18,733 nucleotides of DNA, from assembly GCA_001304425.1 (NCBI GenBank), contig LJTS01000049.1, positions 1-18,733 on the forward strand, given 5' to 3'. Below, one piece after another: positions 12,756 through 18,733 of the stretch; within the stretch, counting starts at the first letter, position 1; each line of letters starts with the position of its first letter. This stretch comes from Betaproteobacteria bacterium SG8_40 (GTDB taxonomy: Bacteria > Pseudomonadota > Gammaproteobacteria > Burkholderiales > Eutrophovitaceae). A program made the position numbers and the translations under genes. The notes under the pieces were generated by a model. It ran no database searches. It was not told where the DNA came from and was given only the letters and a program-made list of their open reading frames with translations.

Positions 12756-13547
12756 TTATTCCGCCTCGCAGGAAACCCGAATCTCGCGCTGCGCTGTTTC
12801 ACCGCCTGTGCAAACGGGACAGGCCGGATCCTTTTTCAGCCGCACGCTGCGCCATTGCATCGATAGCGCGTCGAGCATCAGCAACCTGCCGTTGAGTGTT
12901 TCGCCGGTTCCGCTCAGCAGCTTGAGCGCCTCGGCCGCCTGGCTCGAGCCGACAATCCCTACCAGCGGCGCGAACACGCCCATCACGGCGCAACGCATCT
13001 CCTCATGATCTTCGGTCTCCGGAAACAGGCAGTGGTAACAGGCACTGCCGGGATCGCGCAGGTCGAAAACGCTGATCTGCCCATCGAAGCGGATGGCAGC
13101 ACCCGAGACCAGTGGCCGGTGGAAGCGCACGCAGGCCCTGTTGATGGCGTGACGGGTGGTGAAATTGTCGGTTGCATCGATCACGACATCGGCTGACTTG
13201 ACCAGATCCTCAAGGCGATCACCGGCGATTCTTTCGGCGACCGTCTCGACGGTGATCCCGGGGTTGATTTGCTGCAGCGTCTCACGCGCCGACTCGACCT
13301 TCTTTCGCCCGATCGAACCCGTGTAGTGAACGATCTGACGTTGGAGGTTGGTGAGGTCGACGTCGTCAGGATCGCAAATGGTTAATTTCCCGACCCCGCT
13401 GGCGGCCAGATAAAGACTCGCCGGCGCCCCCAGTCCGCCGGCCCCTACCAGCAGTACATGCGAGTCGAGCCATCTGTTCTGGCCGTCGATCCCGATTTCG
13501 GGAAGAAGGATGTGGCGGCTGTAGCGTAGGAGTTGCTTGTCGTCCAT
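12756..13547 (-). CDS. moeB: E1-like adenylyltransferase MoeB/ThiF family
   Basis: E1-like enzyme of 263 residues that adenylates the C-terminal Gly-Gly of a small sulfur-carrier protein (MoaD for molybdopterin, ThiS for thiamin). Visible features are LLRYSRHILLPEIG (6-19), the ATP-binding GAGGLG (35-40), DPDDVDLTNLQRQ (59-71), ATDN (125-128), the conserved C186 before AVMGVFAPLVG, and two zinc-binding CxxC pairs (C170/C173 and C243/C246). MoeB and ThiF cannot be separated from this alone, as no moaD or thiS is nearby. The ATG at 13547 is used; a TTG three codons upstream is less likely. It follows ctpA across a strong hairpin on the same strand. Confidence 0.9.
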   Translation of the reverse strand: MDDKQLLRYSRHILLPEIGIDGQNRWLDSHVLLVGAGGLGAPASLYLAASGVGKLTICDPDDVDLTNLQRQIVHYTGSIGRKKVESARETLQQINPGITVETVAERIAGDRLEDLVKSADVVIDATDNFTTRHAINRACVRFHRPLVSGAAIRFDGQISVFDLRDPGSACYHCLFPETEDHEEMRCAVMGVFAPLVGIVGSSQAAEALKLLSGTGETLNGRLLMLDALSMQWRSVRLKKDPACPVCTGGETAQREIRVSCEAE

Positions 13548-13581
13548 GTCGGGCAATGCGCCAGCCTGTTTCAGATACGCG

Positions 13582-13611
13582 ACCCGCTGTTCCGTGCCCG
13601 GAACAGCGGGT
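13582..13611 (-). other. Perfect 12-bp hairpin between ctpA and moeB
   Basis: ACCCGCTGTTCC (13582-13593) and GGAACAGCGGGT (13600-13611) form an uninterrupted 12-bp stem with a 6-nt loop, starting 8 bp after the ctpA stop. No T tract follows on either strand, so it is not a textbook intrinsic terminator. It may protect the 3' end of the ctpA message or reduce read-through into moeB. Confidence 0.75.
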
Positions 13612-13619
13612 GATGCCTA

Positions 13620-15005
13620 TCAGGTCGGGTCAGCGGACCGGTTGTTACCGATGATCTGCAGGCCCTTGAGCAGATTGAGCGCTTGCCCGAGCTGGTAATC
13701 GTCCTTCGCTACGACGTCGGGCATCTCGCCTTTCGAGGCATCGGGCGCCGGGATTGTCGCTCCGGGTGCTTCCATCCCTTCGCCTTGCGTATTCTCGAGG
13801 CGATTTCTCAAATCCGCCTCGCGAACCTGGATGCCGGCATCACCCGCGGCCACGGTCGCGTCCTCGACCACGATGTCAGGCGTTATGCCTTTGGCCTGAA
13901 TCGACCGGCCGTTCGGCGTGTAGTAACGCGCCGTGGTGAGCTTGATCGCGGTACCGTTGCCAAGCGGAAGGATCGTTTGCACGGAACCCTTGCCGAAGGT
14001 CTGCGTACCCATGATGATGGCGCGTTTGTGATCCTGGAGCGCGCCGGCGACGATTTCGGATGCGGACGCGGAGCCGCCGTTTACCAGCACCACCATTGGC
14101 AGCGTTTTTACATCCTTCGGCAGATTGGCGAGGTAGTCGCCCTGCACGCCCCGTGCATAGTATTCGGGCCGGGCGTACAGACGCATCCTCGCATCGCTGG
14201 TGCGCCCTTCCGTATAAACGACCATTTTGTCTTTGGGAAGGAACGCGGCCGATACGGACACGGCGGAGTTGAGCAAACCACCGGGGTCGTTGCGCAGGTC
14301 GAGAATCAACCCCTTCATCGGCCCTTCATTGGTCGCGAACAGCTCTTCGATGGCCTCGCCGAGTTTCTCGCCCGTGTGCTCCTGGAACTGGGTGACACGG
14401 AAGTAGGCGTAACCCGGCTCGAGCAATTTGGATTTGACGCTCTGAATCTGGATGACGGCCCGCGTGATGGTGACTTCGGTCGGTTTGGAGTCACCCTTGC
14501 GAATGTAGGTCAGCTTGATTTGGGTGTCCGGTTTGCCGCGCATCAGTTTGACGGCATCATTCAGCGTCATGCCCTTGACGTTGGTTTCATCAAGTTTGAT
14601 GATCAGATCGCCAGGCTTGAGGCCGGCTCTCCACGCCGGTGTGTCCTCAATGGGTGCGACCACCTTGACAAAGCCGTCTTCCATGCTGACTTCGATACCC
14701 AGCCCGCCGAATTCGCCCTGGGTTCCGACCTGCAATTCCTTGAACGCTTCCGCGTCGAGGTATGCCGAGTGCGGATCGAGCCCGGAAAGCATGCCGTTGA
14801 TGGCCTCGGAGATGAGCTTCTTGTCATCCACCGGCTCGACATAGTCGTTCTTGATCCGGCCGAACACTTCAGTAAATGCGCGCAGGTCATCGATCGGCAA
14901 TGGGCCTGACGCGCGGTCGGCGACCGCGGAGAAGTTGAGGCTGATGAGTACGCCGGCGATGACGCCGAGAAATATCAGCCCGAATTGACGAAACCTGCCG
15001 CGCAT
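13620..15005 (-). CDS. ctpA: C-terminal processing protease CtpA (S41 family)
   Basis: Periplasmic serine protease of 461 residues that cleaves substrates near their C-termini; relatives in gammaproteobacteria degrade murein hydrolases. It has an N-terminal signal or anchor segment (about 8-28), a PDZ domain (about 95-180) with GEFGGLGIEVSMEDG and the GLKPGDLIIKLDE ligand strand, and the S41 catalytic domain. The catalytic set is S314 in GSASASEI, D325 in LQDH and K339 in FGKGSVQ, with the same spacing as E. coli Tsp/Prc. The C-terminal part (about 390-461) is low-complexity and then helical. The ATG at 15005 has a good Shine-Dalgarno (AAGGAG); a TTG further up is not needed. It follows envC, whose product activates murein amidases. 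Confidence 0.95.
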   Translation of the reverse strand: MRGRFRQFGLIFLGVIAGVLISLNFSAVADRASGPLPIDDLRAFTEVFGRIKNDYVEPVDDKKLISEAINGMLSGLDPHSAYLDAEAFKELQVGTQGEFGGLGIEVSMEDGFVKVVAPIEDTPAWRAGLKPGDLIIKLDETNVKGMTLNDAVKLMRGKPDTQIKLTYIRKGDSKPTEVTITRAVIQIQSVKSKLLEPGYAYFRVTQFQEHTGEKLGEAIEELFATNEGPMKGLILDLRNDPGGLLNSAVSVSAAFLPKDKMVVYTEGRTSDARMRLYARPEYYARGVQGDYLANLPKDVKTLPMVVLVNGGSASASEIVAGALQDHKRAIIMGTQTFGKGSVQTILPLGNGTAIKLTTARYYTPNGRSIQAKGITPDIVVEDATVAAGDAGIQVREADLRNRLENTQGEGMEAPGATIPAPDASKGEMPDVVAKDDYQLGQALNLLKGLQIIGNNRSADPT

Positions 15006-15103
15006 TTTCTGCTCCTTCAACGATGGTTGGCTTTGCGCCACCAAAAAATAGGGGGTTATCCCCGTCGTGATCTTGCCCCGCCCGGTGCGGACTGAGCGCT
15101 CAA

Positions 15104-15122
15104 GGGCCGGAATTCACGGCCC
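15104..15122. other. Hairpin in the envC-ctpA gap
   Basis: GGGCCG-GAATTCA-CGGCCC is a 6-bp GC stem in the 211-bp gap between envC and ctpA. A second inverted repeat, AATCCGG (15178-15184) with CCGGATT (15206-15212), lies just after the envC stop. Neither is followed by a T tract. They could be weak terminators or simply GC-rich intergenic DNA. Confidence 0.35.
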
Positions 15123-15216
15123 GGCCGTTGCCTGGGTGACGCGCTTCCTGCCTTCGCTCTCTGCTCAAGCCGGGCACAATCCGGTGTGATCCCGAATCGG
15201 CGCTGCCGGATTGAGG

Positions 15217-16425
15217 CTAATTCAAATCGACCCAGGGAAGCGGATCAAACGGTTTACCCTTGTATCTGAGTTCGAAGTATAAACCCGAATCCGCGCTTCC
15301 CCCGCTGTTCCCCACCGAGGCGATCGTATCTCCGGCACCAAGCTGGTCGCCTACCTGCCTTAACAAAGCCTCGTTGTTCCCATAAAGGCTCATGTATCCG
15401 GAGCCATGGTCGAGTATCAGCAAGTTGCCGAATCCGCGCAGCCAGTCCGCATAAACAACTTGTCCGGGAGCAATGGCCTTGACCTGGCCCCCTTCCCTGG
15501 CAGCAATAAACAGGCCCTTCCACGACAGCCCGGTGTCTTCTCTTGGGCGGCCAAAGCGGTTGGTAAGTTCCCCGACCACCGGAAGCCGCAACCGACCCTT
15601 GAGTTTGCGGAACGCCGAATTGTTGGCGCTGGCATCAGGAAGTGACTGATTTTTCAAACGTGCCTGCCGCCGGCGCTTTTCCGCCTCCTCGGCGAGTTTC
15701 TTGATCAGGGCCGTCAGCCGCTGTTCGTCGCGCTTGAGTTTGGAAATCTGGTTGCGCTGCCGGGCAATGTCGTCAGACGTCTTGGCCAGCACTTTCTTGC
15801 GCGCCTGCTTTTGCTTCTCGAGGGTTATCTTCTGATCGGATTCCTCGCTCTCCAGTTTCTCCAGGCGCGCGCTCTGTTCCTGTACCTGTCGCGTGAGTTC
15901 CTTTAACTCCTCCAGGCTGTTTCTCAGCGAGCCAATCAATTCGGCACGAGCCTTCGAAACGTATCCGAAGTAATGCAGCTGGCGTGCCGTTTCATTGGCG
16001 TTCTGGCGATTGAGCATGAGCCTGAGCGACTCCGGTTGACCGGCAAGATACTGGCGACGTATCAGCCGCCCCAATGAGACACGTTCCGATTCGATCTGTT
16101 TGTCGAGTTCGGCGGCTTGATTTGTCAGTTGGCGGATCTTCGCGTCAATTCGCTTGCGCTCGTTGGCTAGTTCGAAAAGCCTGCGGTTCGCCTTGCTGAT
16201 CGCGCGTTCCGACTGTCGCAGTGCGTCGGCCGCTTCGGATTTGCTCTCCTCCGATTTTTCGAGCTCTTTTTGCAGCTTCTCGATCCTGCTTCGAAGCTCG
16301 TCGAGTTCTTCTTTCTGCTGGGTTTGCGCAGAACCAGGCTGGCTTGCTATCAGCCCGGCGAGCGCTGCGGCACAACACCAGAAACGGAGTGGAATGCCGG
16401 GTTTTCCCGCGCGCAGTTTAGCCAC
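15217..16425 (-). CDS. envC: Murein hydrolase activator EnvC
   Basis: Periplasmic activator of the N-acetylmuramyl-L-alanine amidases that split septal peptidoglycan. The 402-residue product has a signal peptide ending near residue 33 (SQPGSA), a long coiled coil (about 36-265, rich in Glu, Lys, Arg and Gln), and a C-terminal LytM/M23-like domain (about 295-400). That domain has lost zinc ligands: the first motif reads GLSWKGLFI where active M23 enzymes have H-x3-D, and the last reads LYFELRY where they have H-x-H. It is therefore a regulatory, non-hydrolytic LytM protein. The GTG start at 16425 overlaps the gpmA stop by eight bases and has AAGG just upstream; an in-frame extension upstream lies inside gpmA and lacks coding character. 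Confidence 0.93.
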   Translation of the reverse strand: MAKLRAGKPGIPLRFWCCAAALAGLIASQPGSAQTQQKEELDELRSRIEKLQKELEKSEESKSEAADALRQSERAISKANRRLFELANERKRIDAKIRQLTNQAAELDKQIESERVSLGRLIRRQYLAGQPESLRLMLNRQNANETARQLHYFGYVSKARAELIGSLRNSLEELKELTRQVQEQSARLEKLESEESDQKITLEKQKQARKKVLAKTSDDIARQRNQISKLKRDEQRLTALIKKLAEEAEKRRRQARLKNQSLPDASANNSAFRKLKGRLRLPVVGELTNRFGRPREDTGLSWKGLFIAAREGGQVKAIAPGQVVYADWLRGFGNLLILDHGSGYMSLYGNNEALLRQVGDQLGAGDTIASVGNSGGSADSGLYFELRYKGKPFDPLPWVDLN

Positions 16426-17167
16426 TCGCCTTTGATTGAGCGGCAACGGCTGCTGCAGCCTGCTTTGCCTTCTCCGGGTCGCCAAGGTAATAACTGCGAA
16501 TGGGGGACAGATCGTCTTCCAGTTCATATACCAAAGGGATGCCGGTGGGTATGTTGAGGCCGACAATTTCCTGCTCGGATACGCTGTCAATGTGCTTGAC
16601 GAGCGCGCGCAACGTGTTGCCATGCGCGACGACTAGTACGCGCTGGCCCGATTTGACCCGTGGGGCAATGGTTTCGTTCCAGTAGGGCAGGAAACGGGCG
16701 ACGGTATCCTTGAGGCACTCGGTCAGCGGCAGAGCTTCTTTTGCAACCGATTGGTAGCGCGGGTCGTTCACCGGGTTGCGCTCGTCCGAGGCCTCCAGCG
16801 CCGGCGGCGGGGTGTCGTAGCTGCGGCGCCAGATGAGGATCTGATCGTCGCCGTATTTGCTGGCCGTTTCGCTCTTGTTCAATCCCTGTAGCGCGCCATA
16901 GTGGCCCTCGTTGAGCCGCCATGACAGATGCTGCGGAATCCACATGCGATCGAGTTCGTCCAGCGCAAGCCACATGGTACGGATTGCCCGTTTGAGGACG
17001 GATCCGTAAGCCACGTCAAAATCGAAGCCCGCTTCCCTGATGAGCTGGCCCGCCTCGCGTGCTTCCGACACGCCGCGCTCGGTGAGATCGACATCGGTCC
17101 AACCGGTAAAACGGTTGGCCTTGTTCCAGAGACTTTCGCCGTGGCGCAACAGCACAATTTTCTTCAT
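16418..17167 (-). CDS. gpmA: 2,3-bisphosphoglycerate-dependent phosphoglycerate mutase
   Basis: Glycolytic and gluconeogenic enzyme that interconverts 3- and 2-phosphoglycerate through a phosphohistidine. The 249-residue length matches the family. The N-terminal LLRHGES places the phosphorylated histidine at H9; FTGWTDVDLTERG (20-32), the catalytic glutamate E87 in LNEGHYGALQGLNK, and H182 in VVAHGNTLRAL complete the active site. The C-terminal tail is Ala/Lys-rich (EKAKQAAAAVAAQSKASG). The ATG at 17167 was chosen because it begins the conserved MKKIVLLRHGE segment; an open frame continues upstream without coding character. The stop overlaps the envC GTG, so the two genes form one transcription unit. 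Confidence 0.97.
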   Translation of the reverse strand: MKKIVLLRHGESLWNKANRFTGWTDVDLTERGVSEAREAGQLIREAGFDFDVAYGSVLKRAIRTMWLALDELDRMWIPQHLSWRLNEGHYGALQGLNKSETASKYGDDQILIWRRSYDTPPPALEASDERNPVNDPRYQSVAKEALPLTECLKDTVARFLPYWNETIAPRVKSGQRVLVVAHGNTLRALVKHIDSVSEQEIVGLNIPTGIPLVYELEDDLSPIRSYYLGDPEKAKQAAAAVAAQSKASG

Positions 17168-17240
17168 TTCCTGATTCCATGCGAAGTTGTGAGCCCAGTC
17201 CGCTATTATCCCCGAGATTGGCATCCATTCGGAGAAGGCT

Positions 17241-18733
17241 TTGAACGACCCGTCCGGACACGCAACCAGCCACGCCGGTGTGGCGATGGCTGCCGGCGCG
17301 CTGGCGTCGTTTCTGGTCGTGCCGTTCGTCCTTCCCTTCAATACGTCGCCCTTGCCGACTTTTTACCAGGAATGGGCGGCATTTCTGCTGGGTTGTGCCG
17401 TGTTCATCGTGGCGGCGTGGTTGCAGCGCGCGAGACCATGGGGAATTCCGCGAACGGTGTTTCTGCCGCTCGGCATTTGTGCGCTGCTATTCATTCAGGG
17501 CGGCATGGGCCATTGGGGCTATTGGCAGCAGGGCGTGACTGCGGCGATCTATCTTTTGTGGTGCGGCGTGATGATGGTCGCCGGGCACCTGCTGCGGGCG
17601 TGGTTGGGTTGGGAGCGGTTTTGCGCTGCCGCGGCGTGGGCGGTCAGCATCGGGGCGCTGGTCTCCGCGCTGGTCGGATTGTCTCAGTTCCTGGGCTTGC
17701 AGCTTGAAGGCCTGATGATGCCAATGGCGACGACGCGCGTGCATGCCAACCTTGCGCAGTCGAATCTTTTTGCCAGCTATCTGTGCCTTGGCTTGTTTTC
17801 CGTGAGCTGTCTCGCCGCTACCCGCCGGATGCATCCGGCGTTCGCAGCTGCTGCGGTGCTGCTATTGGTTACAGGCGCGCATCTTTCCGGTCAGCGGGGT
17901 GTCTGGGCGTATCTGCTGACCGGCTTGTTGTTGGCCGGCTGGACGTTCCGTCAAGGCCGGTCCGGTCATGCCAGGACGCTGACGGCCTGGGTTGCCGGTG
18001 TTTTCGCGGCAATGCTGCTGCTGGCGGCCACGCTCACCGTGGTGTTGCAAGATGGCTCGCTTTTCGGCGTGCCGGTACCCAGGCACGAGACGGGCTTCGA
18101 GCGCATTTTGGCCAACAACGGCGGCGTTTCGCAGCGGCAAAGCACCTGGCTGACGGCATGGGAGATGTTCGAAGGTGCTCCGGTGTCCGGCGTCGGCCAT
18201 GGCGCGTTCGCGTGGCATTACTTCGTGTCAAAAGGACAGTTGCCTTCAGGCCTGCCCGAGGAAATCGTCGATAACGCGCACAATGTGCTGCTGCACCTGT
18301 TGGCCGAGTTCGGTTTGCCCGGGGCGCTCGTGCTGATTGCCGCAGCCGGCCTTTGGCTTCTGCCCTATCTTCGTGAATGGTGGTTTCGCCAACCTGTTGC
18401 CCAGGGTGCAGATGGCGTATATCGCTGGTGGTTACTTGCACTGGTTTCCGTCCTCGTGTTGCATAGCCTGATCGAGTATCCGCTGTGGTATGCGTATTTT
18501 CTCGGGTTGTTCGCGCTGTTGGTCGGGGCGGGCGATGCCGTCGTGTGGCGGTTCAGGCCTGCGAGCAGCAGCTTGAAGCGCATAGCGCCGGTATCAGTGA
18601 TTGTTGCGGGCGTTGTAATGCTGTGGGTGCTGGGAAACGTGTTTGCAGATTACCGGCGGGTGGAGCAGTTGGGCGTGCAATCGGCTTCCGGGCGCGGCAA
18701 TCGGGAAGCGGTCATCGAGGCTGCGCGGATTTC
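17241..18733 (+). CDS. O-antigen ligase / PglL-like membrane protein (partial)
   Basis: Polytopic inner-membrane protein of the Wzy/WaaL/PglL superfamily, which transfers lipid-linked glycans to lipid A core, protein or growing polymer. The frame is open to the window end (497 codons) and the 3' end is missing. Many hydrophobic segments are visible, beginning with ASFLVVPFVLPFN and FYQEWAAFLLGCAVFIVAAWL. The periplasmic loop carries GVSQRQSTWLTAWEMF and GVGHGAFAWHYF, followed by DNAHNVLLHLLAEFGLPGAL and HSLIEYPLWYAYFLGLFALLVG, typical of the Wzy_C/PglL-type branch. The start is uncertain: TTG at 17241 has a GGAG Shine-Dalgarno six bases away, while ATG at 17286 has none. It is divergent from gpmA. 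Glycan acceptor cannot be told. Confidence 0.85.
   Translation, partial: MNDPSGHATSHAGVAMAAGALASFLVVPFVLPFNTSPLPTFYQEWAAFLLGCAVFIVAAWLQRARPWGIPRTVFLPLGICALLFIQGGMGHWGYWQQGVTAAIYLLWCGVMMVAGHLLRAWLGWERFCAAAAWAVSIGALVSALVGLSQFLGLQLEGLMMPMATTRVHANLAQSNLFASYLCLGLFSVSCLAATRRMHPAFAAAAVLLLVTGAHLSGQRGVWAYLLTGLLLAGWTFRQGRSGHARTLTAWVAGVFAAMLLLAATLTVVLQDGSLFGVPVPRHETGFERILANNGGVSQRQSTWLTAWEMFEGAPVSGVGHGAFAWHYFVSKGQLPSGLPEEIVDNAHNVLLHLLAEFGLPGALVLIAAAGLWLLPYLREWWFRQPVAQGADGVYRWWLLALVSVLVLHSLIEYPLWYAYFLGLFALLVGAGDAVVWRFRPASSSLKRIAPVSVIVAGVVMLWVLGNVFADYRRVEQLGVQSASGRGNREAVIEAARI

Noticed and set aside
13683..14909. Long (408-codon) open frame antisense to ctpA
   Set aside because: It lies wholly opposite a gene with full catalytic motifs and its translation has no recognisable domain; it is a GC-rich shadow.
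15104..15122. GGGCCG hairpin as an intrinsic terminator of envC
   Set aside because: No T tract follows the stem on the minus strand and the stem is short.
16426..16623. Upstream extension of envC inside gpmA
   Set aside because: It lacks coding character and places the signal peptide far from the N-terminus; the GTG at 16425 fits better.
17168..17341. Upstream extension of gpmA
   Set aside because: The conserved enzyme begins at MKKIVLLRHGE (17167); the extension would overlap the divergent ligase gene's start.

Overview
The window looks like chromosomal DNA of a GC-rich gammaproteobacterium outside the Enterobacterales; this is inferred from gene content and order, not from any search. 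The evidence is a dacA-dat-ybeD-lipB-lipA block, an argB / HAD phosphatase / slmA block, a gpmA-envC-ctpA-moeB block and a near-consensus sigma-32 heat-shock promoter. No rRNA, tRNA, CRISPR array, insertion sequence or phage gene was recognised.

Layout. (1) 176-4212, minus strand: penicillin-binding protein 5/6-type carboxypeptidase (dacA), D-amino-acid aminotransferase (dat), DUF493 protein (ybeD), octanoyltransferase (lipB) and lipoyl synthase (lipA). The last three are joined by two ATGA stop/start overlaps. (2) 4341-4811, plus strand: a secreted PCu(A)C copper chaperone with an exact copper-binding motif. (3) 4830-8882, minus strand: two consecutive three-gene cassettes that each encode a small Cys-rich secreted peptide, a DUF692 multinuclear iron oxidase (MNIO) and a DUF2063 partner. 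The upstream one (8882 to 7001) is HvfABC-like, with a precursor carrying four (E)xKCG motifs. The downstream one (6820 to 4830) is bufferin-like, with a six-Cys core peptide that here appears to be a lipoprotein. With the PCu(A)C gene next to them, this is a compact copper-handling island and the most interesting part of the window. (4) 9159-9709: a small heat-shock protein gene with sigma-32 promoter and intrinsic terminator. (5) 9783-12728, plus strand: argB, a HAD-family nucleotidase-like phosphatase, slmA (disrupted near its 5' end by an exact 26-bp tandem duplication) and a small predicted lipoprotein. (6) 12756-17167, minus strand: gpmA, envC, ctpA and a MoeB/ThiF-type E1-like enzyme. 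(7) 17241 to the window end, plus strand: a partial O-antigen ligase/PglL-like polytopic membrane protein, cut by the window edge.

How the genes work together. DacA releases D-alanine from murein and Dat can recycle it. LipB and LipA make lipoyl cofactor from octanoyl-ACP. The RiPP cassettes probably make modified Cys-rich periplasmic peptides that bind copper, and the neighbouring chaperone probably handles copper in the same compartment. A perfect FNR-type box (TTGAT-N4-ATCAA) lies between the hvfA-like gene and its upstream region, suggesting oxygen control. EnvC (amidase activator, degenerate LytM domain) and CtpA (S41 protease) both act on envelope processes. Most ORFs antisense to these genes are shadows and were left out.
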